This document shows, piece by piece, positions 48,566 to 61,840 of a DNA stretch of 64,000 nucleotides. The DNA lies in the NCBI RefSeq assembly GCF_040807025.1, contig NC_090942.1, forward strand, positions 68,590,911-68,654,910, given 5' to 3'. The notes below the pieces were generated by a model. That model did no database searches. It saw only the letters and a list, made by a program, of their open reading frames with translations, and had not been told where the DNA came from. The position numbers were made by a program, and so were the translations under genes. Position 1 is the stretch's first letter, and every line of letters starts with the position of its first letter. This DNA is from Struthio camelus (lineage: Eukaryota > Chordata > Aves > Struthioniformes > Struthionidae).

Positions 48566-51294
48566 AGATGAGGGGTTTTGCTACAGCGAGAGCTGGATGA
48601 CTGGACGTGTTTGACAGCACTTTGTGGAGCAAAGAAATGAGTGAGACTGTGTATTGTCACAAAGAGGAGACAGTTTCAGAGACAGCTTTTGAAGCTGAAT
48701 CCTATATATCATTTTAATGCAAGAATATATTTTAATTTAGACACATACAAGACACTACAACTTCAAAAACTAGAGCAGAGGCTGAATCAGGCAGCTGAGC
48801 TGGAACATTTCTGAGCAATTGGCACTGCCCCAGAGCCAGCACTGAGCTTTGAGTCTTGAGAACCTCTGAAGGAAAGAGCCCTATGCTGTGCCGAACAACC
48901 CCATTTCCTCTTCCAGTTGGGTTAGGTAGAGCAGTTAAGAGGTATAAACACTGTTTGGTGAGAGAGCTCTTGGGATAGTAGTTTTAAATTGCTTAGCCAC
49001 ATTCCTGTCTTTCCAGTACCTCAAGGCAAGCATAATGGTTGAGACATACAGGTAACAGCACAACTTTATACCCCAACAAGTGCTCTGCTGTAGGTTAAAC
49101 AAAGAAGGAGCTTGAATTGAATTGCCTTGGAAAGCTCAAGGAAGACAAAAACAGTAAGAGTGTTCTGCTAGTCTCTTGTGGAGAAATAATAAAATTCCCA
49201 GTATTTAAATATGTTTTGATGATTAAATCTGTAGCTGGGTAAGGCATTCCAGACGCAATAGGACAATTTTCCAGTGAGAATACTAAGAAGAAGAACTGGA
49301 AGTTGAAATTCAGAGCCAGCCTGGTGTTTCTACAGGTAAGTTTTTTGCATTCGGAACTCATTTGGGAAGGGAGAGAGACATAGGTTTAAGTCCGTGCAGA
49401 TTTAGAGCAAAAGTTTTCCTCTCCAGTCACTCTGAATTAGGTAGAACAGGAACACAGCTTACTCAGTCTCCCATATGCCCTATCAACAACTGGAAAAGCC
49501 CGTTTTGCAGGTCAGACAAGACAATCAGAGATCTCCTTTTGGCTTGCTGGCACACTCGTGAGAGGACCATGTAAGACAAGATATGAGATAGCTAAACATA
49601 GAGATCATTTCTGCTGCTATTTTCCTTTTAAAGAGAATTAGTCCTAGTGAGAAGTTCAGAGCTGAGTCTATTACTGAGTCTATTTACCTCAGAAAACAAG
49701 CACAACACACTCTGTGGCAGCTCAGGCTTCCACAGAATGCCTCATCAAATCATCTTCAGCCTTCACCCAAAGGGAGCATGCCTCAGGAGCGTGGGGATAG
49801 TATCCTTGCAGCATATTACCACTTTGTTCTTTCAAAGCACCTTCAGCCCAAGGTTCTTAAAAGGCTTTACAAATATTCTTAAATGATGTGCCTAGCATCT
49901 TGAGAAGGTTCACTGATCTCAGTGAGAAGATGGGTCAGCTCAGAACTACTGCCTTGTTTCCATAAGTGAAACACACACCTACTTCTACTACAAGCTGGGC
50001 CTCCTCTCAGCATCAACTTAAAGGGATACAGTAAGTCATATAGGACTTTGTAATACTGGCACTCAGACTCCGTTCAAATAAGTGGGACAGTTCACACCTC
50101 TTTTGCTGTTGCTTCAATCTTTCTGTGGCTTTTGCTGGTCATATGCTGAGGATTATCTATGAGCCACACATTTTTCAGAACTGCATGCCTACATACATAA
50201 TCTCTCTATAAGCACACATTCAAGTAGTATTCAACGTAGAACCATCACGACCTCTGAAAATCAGACCACTAATTCTGCTACCCATAGAAAAATGCTGCCA
50301 TTTGAAAGTGCTTAGGAACAAGTGTAAAAAGACATGAGATAGAGAGGACAACACAGGCATTGCTAGGGGAGTTAGCTGGATGAGAAACCATATTGTTTAT
50401 GGATTTTCCTGCTTGAAATGGCAATAAGTGACATTTCTCATTCAACAGACAAGAATAAGAAGGAAGATCCTTCATTTGAGCATGGATAGTTAGCATTTTA
50501 GTCAAGACATCCCTTAAGAGCTGAACTGGCTAGGATGCACTGCATGGGACTTGAAATCAGACCCTATATGCAATCAGTGGAAAGACTGTTTTAGCAGGAG
50601 TTGGAGGAGATCCCAGCTGAATAACAATCAGATTCCATTTCAACCCTTACTCTTGGCCAGTTGCTTCTTTTGATTTAGCTGGGAAAGATTTAAAAGTTTG
50701 GAAACAGTATTCGTGTGGCACCTTATCCCAGGTCAGGGGCATTTTCTGGCTCTCTGTACCAGAAGTGCTAACAGACAGTTTAATAAGATCCAGGTCTGGA
50801 GGTCTTCAAGAGTGTGATCATGGAGAACTGCACATAGCCAGCCAAGGAGCAATCTATTTCAATCAAACCCATTCCACCTTGAGAAAATTTCAGTGGCAAA
50901 GGATGATTAGGTGTGGCATTGAGGCCTACAAGGAAGTAGGTGGTCAAAGACATTACGAGCCCTTTTCTAGCTAGCATATTGATTATAGTTGTGACATGTT
51001 TCCTCTGAAAAGACTAAGGGCTGCCGTAGAGGGCCTCCTCCATTATGTTCCCGCTCTATAACGAAGTTCCCCTGTGCATCATTGTTTGGGTCTTCTGGAA
51101 TTCTTTCAAGCTTTTTATTTACGGGGAATCTTCTAGCGTCATTATGTTTTGCTTATGTTTGACTTACAGGGAGTCTTCTAATATGATTACCCTTCACTGG
51201 AATCTCTGTCTCAGAACCAAGCATGTGCACATAAATAAGGAAGTGCCTATGGAACAACATTATGTGGAAAGTTCTCATGCCCTTTTTAGGGCAC

Positions 51295-51960
51295 TCTCTG
51301 AAGTGCCTGTACACTAATGCACGCAGCATGGGAAATGAACAGGAGGAATTAGAAGTCTATGTGCAGCTACACATAGGGCTACAGTCTCCCTGGGATCATG
51401 GAGATGTGGTGGGAAAGCTCATGCAACTGGAGCGCTGCAATGGATGGATACAGGCTCTTTAGGAAGGACAAGCCGGGAAGGCAAGGAGGAGGAGTTGTCT
51501 TGTATGTGAGAGAACAGCTGGAGTGCATGGAGCTCTGCCAAGGGGTGGATAAGGGGCCAGCTGAGAGCTTATGGGTCAGGATTAGTGGGCAGACCAACAT
51601 ACGTGATGTTATGGTGGGATTCTGCTATAGAGTGCTGATCATGAAGAAGAAATAGGTGAGGTCTTCTTCAGACAGTTGGAAGAAGGCCTCGTGTTCGCAG
51701 GCCCTTGTCCTTGTGGGAGACTTTCACCACCCCAATATCTTTTGGAGGGATAACACAGCAGGGCATACATAAGCAATCCAGGAGGTTCCTGGAGTGCGTT
51801 GATGTCAGCTTCCTAATAGAGGTGATCAACGAGCTGACAAGGAGAGGCACTCCACTTGACCTCATACTTACAAACAAGGAAGAACTCATTGGGAATGTGA
51901 AGGTCATGGGCAGCCTTGGCTGCAGTGACCAGGAGATAGTGGAGTTCAGGATCCTGTGAG
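51295..51960 (+). pseudogene. CR1 ORF2 endonuclease domain remnant
   Basis: The conserved opening 'LKCLYTNARSMGNEQEELE' (from about 51298), then 'DGYRLFRKDKPGRQGGGVVL', 'AESLWVRISGQ', 'QSRRFLECVDVSFLIEV' and 'GSLGCSDQEIVEF' can be read in order, but they fall in three different frames, so at least two frameshifts have occurred. In the final motif the catalytic histidine of the AP-endonuclease SDH signature is glutamine (CAG at 51930-51932). The domain normally nicks target DNA for insertion; here it cannot be active. Confidence 0.88.
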
Positions 51961-52789
51961 GATGGAGCAAGGCAAAAAGCATGCTCACAACCCTGGGCTT
52001 CAGGAGACCAGACTCTGGCCCATTCAGGGACCTGCTTGGAAGAATCTCATGGGATACAGCCTGGTAAGTCCAAAGGAGCTGGTTGATATTCAACGGTTAC
52101 CTCTTCCAAGATCAAGAATGGCCCATCCCTGCGAGCAGGAAATCAAGCAAAGGCAGCAGGAGGCCTGCATGGATGAACAAAGAGATTCTGACTAAACTCA
52201 AACATAAAAAGGAAATATATAAGAGGTGGAAGCAGGGACAGGTGATCCAGGAGTAATATAGATACTGTGTGCAAGCATTCAAGGGTGGAGTTAGGAAAGC
52301 TAAAGCCCGTATGGAGTTTAATCTGGTGAGGTAAGTGAAGGACAACAAGAAAGGCTTCTGCAAGTACATAAACAGCAAAAGGAAAGCTACGTAAAATGTT
52401 GGCCTGCTGCTAAATGGGGCAAGGGCCCTGGTGACAAAGGATACAGAAAAGACAGGGGTACTCAATGCCTTTTCACCTCAGTCTTTACTGGCAAGACTGG
52501 CCTTCAGAAATCTCAGGCCCCAGAGACCAAAAGGGAAGTCTGGAGCAAGGAAGACTTACCCTTGGTGGAGGAGGATCAGGTTAGGGGATATTTAAACAAA
52601 CTGGTCACACACGAGTCCATGGGACTCGATGGGATGCACCCAAAAGTGCAGAGGGTGCTGGCCAATGTCATTGTGAAGCCACTATCTATCATCTTTGAAA
52701 GGTCACAGTGACTGGGAGAGGGGCCTGAGGACTGGAAGAGATCAAATATCACTTCCATCTCCAAGAAGAGCAAGAAGGAGGATCTGGGG

Positions 52790-53880
52790 AACTACAGGCT
52801 GGTGAGCCTCACTTCGTTGCCTGGAAAAGCGATGGAGCAACTAATCCTGGAAACCATTTCCAAACGTATTAAGGACAAGAAGGTGATTGGGAGTAGTAAG
52901 CAAGGACTGACGAAGGGGAGATCATGCTTTACCAATCCGAAAGCCTTCTATGATGAGATGACTGGCTTAGTGGATGAGGGGAGAGCAGTGGATGTTGTTT
53001 ATCTTCACTTTAGCAAGGCTTTTGACATGGTCTCCCATAACATCCTCGTAGGCAAGCTGATGAAGTACGGGCTAGATTAGCGGATGGTGAGGTGGACTAT
53101 AAACTGGCTCAGCTCCCAGGCTCAGGGGATTGTGGTTAGCAGCACGAAGTCCAGCTGGAGGCCAGACACTAGTGGTGTCCCCCAAGGGTTTGGTACTGGG
53201 GCCAATACTGTTGAACATCTTCATTAATGACCTGGAGGATGGGACCGAGTGCACCCTCATAAATTTTGCAGATAGTCCAAAGCTGGCAGGAATGGCTGGC
53301 ACACCAGAGGGTTGTGCTGCCGTTCAGAGTGACCTCCACAGGCTGCAGGAACGGGCAGAGAGGAACCTCATGAAGTTCAACAAAGGGAAATGGAAAGTCC
53401 TGCAGCTGGGGGGGGGGGGGGGAATAAGCCCATAAGCTAGTACAGGCTGGGAGCTGACCATCTGCAAAGCAGCTTTGCAGAGAAGGACCTGGGAGTGCCG
53501 GTGGATAGCAGATTGACCATTAGCCAGCAATGTGCCCTTGCAGCAAAGAAGGCCAATAGTATCCTTGGCTGCAATAGGAAGAATATTGCCAGCAGGTGTA
53601 GGGAGGTGATCCTTCCCCTCTGCTCAGCCCTGGTGAGGCCACACCTGGAGTGCTGTGTCTGGGTCTGGGCTCCCCAGTACCAGAGAGACATGGATCTACT
53701 GGAACCAGTCCAGCGATGGGCCATGAAGATGATTAAGGGACTGGAGCATCTGTCATACAAGGACAGGCAGAGAGAGCTGGGACTGTTGTGTCTAGAGAAG
53801 CAAAGGCTGAGGGGAGATCTTATCAATGTGTATAAATACCTGATGGGAGGGTGTAAAGAGCCAGACACTTCTCAGTGGTG
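52790..53880 (+). pseudogene. CR1 ORF2 reverse transcriptase remnant
   Basis: The reverse transcriptase motifs are readable from 'YRLVSLTSLPGKAMEQLI' through 'SKQGLTKGRSCFTN', 'VVYLHFSKAFDMVSHNIL', 'LGPILLNIFINDL', 'CTLINFADSPKLAG' and 'RNLMKFNKGK' to the thumb segment '[19 protein letters not shown]'. A stop follows GLD near 53078 and the frame changes near 53200 and again at the G15 run. The motif A aspartate is His (CAC, 53006-53008), and the motif C FADD has become FADS (AGT, 53274-53276). Two catalytic positions are lost. Confidence 0.9.
53408..53422. repeat. Poly-G tract inside the CR1
   Basis: Fifteen consecutive G residues where related elements have a short G run. It interrupts the reverse transcriptase frame and is a likely site of sequencing length error. 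Confidence 0.95.
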
Positions 53881-53895
53881 TCCAGTAATAGGACA

Positions 53896-54000
53896 TAGAA
53901 TGGTTGATGTTGGACAGGACCTCTGGAGATCATCTAGTCCAGCCTCCCTGCTCAAACAGTGTCACCTAGCACAGGTTGCCGAGGACTGTGTCCAGATGGC
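53896..54000 (-). mobile_element. Nested antisense CR1 3' fragment
   Basis: Inside the plus-oriented CR1 lies a 105-bp piece that reads as a CR1 tail on the minus strand: 'tagaatggttgatgttgg' at its left edge is the reverse complement of the tail repeat, followed by 'catctagtccagcctccctg'. It is bracketed by AGGACA at 53890-53895 and again at 54001-54006. Removing it with one AGGACA restores a normal CR1 3' sequence (gataggacaagaggcaatgg type). Confidence 0.85.
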
Positions 54001-57000
54001 AGGACAAGAGGCAATGGGTAAAAATTTAAACACATGAAATTCCATCTCAGCATAAGAAAAAACTTTTCAACTGTGAGGGTGATTGAACACTAGAATAGGT
54101 TGCCAGAGAGATTGCAGAGGTTCCATACTTGGAGTTATTCAAAACCTGCTATAGCTGACCCTGCTTGAGTAGGGGGTTGGACTAGATGATCTGCAGAGGT
54201 CCCTTCCAACCTCAGCAATTCTGTGATTCTGTAACTGTTGATTAGTGGCTTGCATGGAAACATTACCATGGCACCTAGGAAGTTCCCCAATAAAGCTGGA
54301 CAAACTGATTCTAGAATAAGAAATATTGCAAAGTTCATTGAATACATTATTCACTGACTTTCATTTTTTTTATTCAGCTACAGAGTGAATAAGAACAAAT
54401 TATAAAATAATTCAATTAATGTTATTTTCCTAGCTACTAAATAAGAACAGAATCCTGCTTCTCCTGATATCAAAAGCTGACCTTCCCTTTAACCTAGTTG
54501 ATTAGATAGGAACTGCAAGTCTCAAAGCCAGATCCACCTGTGCATAGGCTATGCAAATGCCATTAATGCGAATAAATTTACAGTAGGTTTGGATTTTGCC
54601 CTGAGTGTCCTTTTAGGAGTCTTTTCTCTACAAAATCCAGTACCCCTTTGATACTTTGATTTCACACTAACACATATTCTCCTTGGATTTTACTACTGAT
54701 TTTTAAAAATAGCTTTGTGTCTTGAAAGCACATGAACCAACTACTATTATAGGTATTAGGTTATTTATTCTAATAGGCATTTACAGTCATGTAAACAGTG
54801 AAAGCTGACTACTCCAAATAACATCTTTACAGTGGCAGCTAAACCATGCAATTGGGTCATTGCATACAGTACCACACAGTGGCTGAAGCAGTAAATACCC
54901 CTATTTTTCCCCCTTGGTGCCTACTATACAATTCAGCACTGTTTTGCACAGGCTTAAGCTGTCATATGACAGTAGTCACCATGAAAAGTCAACGAGTGCT
55001 AGAAGAGAGTGGTCCATTCCAGGTACAACCTAGCCCTCAGACTCCAGTCTATAATGCAACATGTTTTTTCAAGATGGGAAATTCTGTGTCCGTCAAGTTA
55101 AGAATGGATCACTGCATGGAAGATCTTACTAGTGAAGTGGAGCTGTAGCAAGTGGGAATGGAAGCCAAGTCCTGCCATCATAAGACCTGAAGAAAAAGAC
55201 AGCCTTTTACATTTAAGTTATTTGAAGAGTTATTACTTTTGCAAGAAAGGCAAAATTATTGCTATTCTAAGACCTTGCAGATTCCAAAATAACATCCCTC
55301 TGGAATTTCCCAGTGAGCCTTTTCTGTGCTGGGTCAAAACTTTGGCAATTTGATCTTCATTATCTGAGTACTATACAGTGCAGAAACAGCTGGTACACAA
55401 GGAAGAGAATTGTTAATGCAGTGGTTGTTCCTAGAGATTTAGAGCTCCTACGAACTTAGGACATAGAAATAGAATTTAAGATATCATGGAGTGAGTTAGC
55501 AAATCAGTCCCTCTCTTAGTTACCAGAGGCTAATGTTACAAGGGGAAGAAGAAGCCCTTAGAATCTGCCCTTTTATTTGAAGAAAGAAACCTGAAGCTTT
55601 TTATATACTTGTTGCCCCCAGTTCCCCTTCTCCCCCATAGTTCCTTGAATGAGGGAGCCTGGCACCAGCTGAAGGAATTCCACAACAGCACAATTAAAAA
55701 ATGCTATTAGTGAGAGAAGCTTCTGACTTGCAAGAATCAATTTAATTTCTTTTCATAATTCAGATTTATTCAAAGTGCTAATATCTCAGGACTCTAATGC
55801 ACTGCTCCCTTCTCCCACATACAGATGCACGCCAGTACTTTTAATAATATCTCTTTGGTCATTTGATAAATAATACATAATACATCCTTTCTTGGAAAAG
55901 CGAAGTCCCTCCTGGTAGAAACCACCTCCCAGAGTAGGCATATTCTATAGTGACCATTGTTATAGCTCGTCTCTTGCAAAGGTATCCCCTTACTTAGATG
56001 ATTCGGATCCCAGCAAGGTCCACTATGCGCTGAACCCCATCCCAGTTGTATCGTGGGCATAAGTGCTGCTACACAGACTGGAGAGACAAATCTGTTACCT
56101 TCAAGCTTAATTTGAAAACATGGTGGGTAGAAGGAGAAATGAACAAATCAACTAAGTATGAGTTTATATAGTTTGAGTAAGTACCGACTAGAGTGGTCGT
56201 TGAAGCAATCAATATTCAGCTGAGAAAGTATATAAACTGTTATGAGAGGTACAACAGGAAGGGGAGTAAAATGCTGCAGAAGTTTAGTCTGAACAGGGAG
56301 GTCTGTTAGACGATGGAAAGGTCAGCTGAGGAACACAGAGCTATTGACAACCATTCTAATCTAGCTTGGACATGCTATTGGCAGGTATATTGAAACAGTT
56401 GGTTCTGAACAGTGTTGAGGAGGTGCTTTTCTAGTTAAAATAGAAGGCAAGTGTATAAATAGTGGATTTGTTTCTCTATGTTATTTACTTGTTGGCTTTG
56501 CAAGCATGGCAGAACAACTTTTGTCTCAGATGGGAAGAGGATACACCTCCCTCATCTTGTTCAGAAGTTTTTGTCAGTTTTCTGCAAGATTGGAGATTAT
56601 TCAGTATTCTTGCCCTGCAAAATGAATCACTTCTAACGTTTTTTATCAGGTGTCTGCTGACTGTCTAGCAAGAATTTCACTTTATAAATGGTCCCGAGGT
56701 CTCTGTTCAAAATGGCCTTGGAGGCCCCAGCCTGCTGAGGCTATGTCGTAGTCAGCAGCTGTAGCCCAGATTGCACCTTTCTCAAGGGCACACAGGGAGC
56801 AGCCCAGGACAGCATCCCTGCTGTTTTGTACATTTCAATAACATTTTTGTTGTGTGAGCGTGCTGGTCTCTGCCAACTGTGTAGGGAATCAGGTAGTAAT
56901 CCTTTGGAAGAAGAAATAGCAGCTGTAGGAAGACAGGAATTCTGGGATTTCAGAACCAAGACACCAGGCATGAAGGATCTTATTTCTATGTAGGGTAGGA

Positions 57001-57116
57001 CTGAAGTGGAGCAGTGGAGCAGCGTGTAAGCAGGATAGAACTAGATAACCCTGGCGACAGAGTACCCCTCCTAGCACAAGAGAGAGGGTATATAGTCTCC
57101 ATGGCACATTAAACAA

Positions 57117-57275
57117 GCTCTGTTTCATCTCCATGAAGGAAATTCAGTGATTAATGAATCTCTGTCACAATTTGTTTGCTCTGGAGTCACCCTGAGAATG
57201 CTGTTATGTGTAGCTACTCCCTAGACACAGGGAGCTGTGTTTCAGCATCAAGCAAAATGACCCTTGTAGCCTGGG
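57117..57275. repeat. Copy B of an unclassified dispersed repeat
   Basis: 'gctctgtttcatctcc' (57117), 'tctgtcacaatttgtttgc' (57161) and 'ggagtcaccctgag' parallel 44085-44330. The similarity continues weakly into 'cacagggagctg' and 'cccttgtagcctgg'. A further possible match links 57690-57800 with 45440-45550 ('cttcacagct...tgaaagcag...tgccagctt'). Confidence 0.35.
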
Positions 57276-60200
57276 AAGTGTGATATAATTGCTTTCCCAT
57301 CTTCCTTCCCATTCCCTAAGCACAGGTATGAAGATGCATGTCTTTTCCAACCCAGAGTTCTACTTCTGTGCGCCTCACTGTTTGACACTTATTTGATTAA
57401 AATCTTATTTGTAGTAGGCTACTTTTCCTTTGAAAGGCTGAAGTGTCTCTTCCCACCACCTCTTCTACAGCTCTGGGATCTCTACATGCACTACACCTGT
57501 GTTATACAGAGTAACAGCTACCAAAGGTGGAATTTCCCCCACGACACGACTTCCTTCTGAGGCTAAACTAGAGTCTAGGCAGAATGCATTCATCACAAGA
57601 ATCAAGATTTCAACAGCTGCTAATGTTAAAGCAACTACAGATGCAGATACTGTGGATAGTGTGTGCGCTGCTGCTGCCTCCTCCAAAGATGGAAAGCATC
57701 GTCACATCCCAGCATATAGGGTCTGGAACCATCACTGATGTAGCTTCACAGCTGAAGTGTGAAAGCAGAAATAGCACTGCCAGCTTATGCTGAGCCACAT
57801 GGTGTGTCAGCTTATGCTAAAGCCCTGTTGGCACCAGGGTATTGAAGCATACTTATTACATCTCAGTTGTTAGAGGACTTTGCCCAGCTGTAGTACCACA
57901 AGGTTCATAAGGTCTGCATCAGCCATCTTGTTTCAGGAGCAGGAGCATAATCAGTCCCACAGCTCCTGACGCTGATTGCCAGTAACTGTGTTTGCAGCTT
58001 CCCTGAAATATCTCAACAGACGTCAGGCTTCTGTAGTATAGAAAACTTCCTTATGTGTATGATTTCAGAACCACTCCTTAGATATTTTTTCCAAATAGAG
58101 GAAAAGAATTAACAGCTTCAGTATACTGATGAGAAGCTCAAAGCTTTATTGAATAGAGAACAATAGTGGATTTGTAAGTCAGATACTTCAGCAAGCTAAG
58201 ACTCCCCGCAAGGCACAAGTTAGCGGCAATAAGGCACTACAGAACAATCTACAGTACAGAAAGACATGAGCAGCTCATTTAGTTCAAGAATAACTCTACA
58301 GCTGGTTGCAAATGCAGGCTGTAGGTTTCTGTGGTCATTACTGACTGAGGCAGTGCTTTTTTGGCCAGGATTATGAGTGCAGACTAACATTTGTATCCCA
58401 GAACTGAGTTAGGGCATGGATGAATAATTATTGTATGCAGGGCATCAGCTTAAGAAATGATGCCTTCTCAGTTGTTGTGGTAAATTTTTCCGAAAGCAAC
58501 TCCACCGGATATGGAATATACCACAATGCAATTCCTGGGATTGAGAGCAACCTAAACTATCTGTCATCATCTTGATAAATTTGCAGAGGATATTGACTTG
58601 ACAGTACATTGTGCGTTCCTGTGGTTTTAAATCTTAGGAGCAGTTTAGATGGAGAAAGAGAACAATTTCCATAGCTTTCCCAAATCTTAGACAGCTCATT
58701 AATCCCACCTGCACTCCTGCTACCCTGTGAAGGGCATGAGTATATGAAGCCTCAAGAGATTGTGAGGTCTTCTCTTAACCTAAAACCAAGTATCCATGAT
58801 GTCCAAATGTTGAACTACAGCTTTCAAGTTCCATCCTCTCCCCACCTGAAAGGAAGCTTTTAGGCACAGTTCATTAGTGCCAAAGGCGCTAATGCCTTTC
58901 CAGGGCAATTACATACACAAATTCAGCTGCTGTCTGTGTCAGCAGGCTGCTGACAACAAACAGTCTTAAATTCTGCCTACTTTCCCTATGCCAAAGCCCT
59001 GGTGCAAACCCATGGGTGTGCGTAGCAGGGAAAAGAGGAAAGTAGCTTTCCCCTGAAGCAACAGTCACTATTTCGTCTCTCTGTCTATCTTCTTTCTATC
59101 TGTCACCTGAAGCAGAAGAACCTGCTCTGCAGCTGGTTCAGCCCTTTTCCTCTGCTTCTGTTCCTCCAGCAGAAGCAGCTCAGCTCTTGCGCGTCATGTG
59201 CAGAACAGCAGAATTCAGTCTTGCCTATGCCCCAAAGCAGCCTATGTCCAATTCTACATTTCTAATTCCCCTTGTCATGCTTCCCAGTTAGGCAGACACT
59301 CCACCTTCAATTGTAGGTGTCATTGGTGTGACATAGACAACACCCTGCTAGTTGCAGGAGCTGGTAACAACTGAGTTTCCATAGCAAAGGTCCCAGACAA
59401 AGGCTCTGAAGCAGCCTTCTGCAAGCCAAGCCAAACTAAGCTAAGGTCTTTCTCACAGTACTCAACTGCACTCGTCTTGTTATTTTGTTCTGTTTGTGTC
59501 AAGCCTCAATATATAGTAGCGTTCTGAGCAGCTGAATACGAGGCAGCAGGAGTTACCCCACAGAACAGTCTTGATAATCTTTGGTGGGTGGTATGCAGAA
59601 TAAAACCAGTATTTAAATATAGTGCATCAGCGCAATGGAGTAGTAATAAGCTTTTAAGGACTGTCCTGCTGGTGCAATTCACTATTGTGCTGGAATCTGG
59701 CAGCGAAGGCAGAGCTGCCTGTAAGAGCTCAGGATTGCAGGTATAGAAGCGGAAATTCCGGCCATGCATTTCCGTGCAGGGGCAAGTCTACAGAAGGCAG
59801 CGGTGCTAAGGCGCATAAAGAGCTCAGCAGTGAGCCAATTCTATGTATGCAGTTAATTTGCATGTTTATGCGCTTCTGCAGTATTAAACAGTACTCCTTT
59901 GTACAGCTCTGTGTCATTCTCCAGCGCTGAAGTACACTTTTATTTCAGCCTCTAGAAAGTTCGAGGCCTTTCTTCCTGTGCTAAAGGGTTAAACATGAGC
60001 TACATAGCTGAGCAGCCAGTAAAACATCTAAATCTGATTAAAAGCAGACCTAAGTCAAAACAAAAATCATAAGTTGAATTCTAACACTTATTCGAAATGT
60101 AAAAATCATTTCTTCTTACTGAGAAGGATACCTAAATTCCATTCACATCTCTCAGTCCCAGTAATTACAAAAAGTTACCAGTTCCACTAACATGAACTTA

Positions 60201-61796
60201 GCTTTTTTATAGCATTCGTATATATTAGTCAAAAATGGGAGAGAAAAAAAAAAGGTGTTTACTTTGCTGGCAGAGCATCCAGGCAAAGTGCTAGCGCCAG
60301 ATCTCTTTAGGAGGACCACATACTCCTTGGTATTAGGCTGACAAACTATAATTAATATATGAAGAACTGGAGGGGATTTGGAGAATGTTCATCAGTGTAA
60401 TTAAAAGTGAGCTTTTGCCAGTTGCTTTCATTCTACATAGTTATAAATCTATTATTTGAACAGAGAAGAAAAGACCTTTGTATAGTACAAAACAGCAGAA
60501 GTATGAAAAGACGTTTCAAAGCTACAGAAGGGCATTATCAGTATGCATTTGCAGACATGTAATTATTCCTTTACATATATAACCTTTAAAAGAAATGATG
60601 ATATTGAAGATAGCTAAAGTTGAGGGAAGGAAGTGCTTGTATACAAGATCAGATGCTGTCTTGGAAAAGTAGTGTTGTATGTATATACGATCTTTTCATT
60701 AAGGAATTAATCAATACAACTTCTTCTGTTTGATAATTATTTCATTGAGAGAATTTCAGAAATTTACACACCAAAAAACCCCACATTTACATAGTAGCTT
60801 CCTATTTGTGATATTTGAAATACACAACCCCTTAACCCCCTCCTCACTGCCAGTAAGTGTTTCATGTATCACTATAAGAGCCATTCACATGACTAGCTGT
60901 ACCTGTACGTGTAGAATATCAAATTGTTCTTTAATACAGTAGCTGCTCTTCCTGGGTACTGCTATTGACTCTGATAGCAAGGCAGAGTAAATGGTATTGT
61001 GGCTGGTCTACCACAGCAGATCATCAGTTGTGTCTACCCTTGACAGAGGATCTAAACAAGACTGATGGTGCACATTGGGCTGTTGCTTAGCGTGACAAGC
61101 AGCATTTGCTCCCATCATGGCTGCTTTGCCTTCAACCTCTTAGTCCTAAGAAGGTACTAGTCCAGCTATCAGACAGTGAGGCTACTTATGGCTGGTGTTC
61201 CTCTGGAAGAGAGAAATCCACTTTAAATTGAGTGAATAGACTCCCTATTGACATGTGATTCAAAAACATCTGCGGGGACGCAGCCCTCCAAGCCCTCTTG
61301 ATGATGCTTTCATAGCCACGCTGGTTCACTCTCCCTTCCTCACTTCCATTCCTTTGCCGCCCTTGTTTTCTTATTTCCTGTTCCCTTCACACTGCTACAT
61401 TCTGTCTTGCCATGCTCTAACTCATGCTTACAACATGCCTTCCTGCTACCAAGAATTCAAGTCATCTAGCAGGTGGTGACAAACTCTTTTCCACCCAGCA
61501 AACTTCTTTCTGGGAACTGCAATCATTTCCCTCGTTCCTGTTGCTACTATGCCTTAGGAAAGAAACTAATGGCAAAAAGAGAAGCTTCAGAGTGAGTCAC
61601 TCTGCTGGGCAAATGTGAGAGCATGAGAAGCATCCCCCATATTTTCTCAACTAGTAACTCTACAAGAGACACCAGCATAGCTACCGCAGAGCTACAAGTG
61701 CCCCTCACTCTACAGGAGAACTTTCAGCAATGCAAGCTTCTCTCAGGCCATCCACGTGTCCCATAGCCAACTGTTTTGTTCAGTCCAAGTTGAATA

Positions 61797-61840
61797 TGTT
61801 CTCCAAGTCTGTTCAAGCTGTTCTCCAAGCCTGTTCAATT
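61797..61840 (+). repeat. Two tandem 22-bp units
   Basis: TGTTCTCCAAGTCTGTTCAA is followed directly by a near-identical unit differing at one internal base and at the last two. A local duplication of no evident function. Confidence 0.85.

Larger units (their letters stand above)
23756..51284 (+). other. IQSEC3: IQSEC3 intron 1, first part
   Basis: Starts with the donor GTAAGT at 23756. No following IQSEC3 exon was recognised, although a very short one could be missed by eye. The sequence is AT-leaning non-coding DNA with old repeats (listed separately where supported) and homopolymer tracts: A runs near 28039-28053 and 40771-40788, T runs near 31892-31907 and 33738-33750. Open frames are short and show no family similarity. 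Confidence 0.7.
51285..54232 (+). mobile_element. CR1 LINE, 5'-truncated, inactive
   Basis: A non-LTR retrotransposon copy of about 2.95 kb carrying the remains of ORF2 (endonuclease then reverse transcriptase) and the diagnostic CR1 3' end: 'ttggactagatgatctgcag' (54177-54196), 'gtcccttccaacctc', then ATTCTGTGATTCTGT. ORF1 and the 5' region are absent; full CR1s are about 4.5 kb. The 5' boundary is approximate. It lies in IQSEC3 intron 1 in sense orientation. Stops, frameshifts, a 15-G run and a nested antisense CR1 piece show it is dead. The tail style is avian. Confidence 0.93.

Noticed and set aside
49272..49334. Possible exon ending at the strong donor ACAG|GTAAGT
   Set aside because: The donor is good, but the upstream CCAG acceptor has a weak pyrimidine tract and the translation shows no IQSEC3 similarity.
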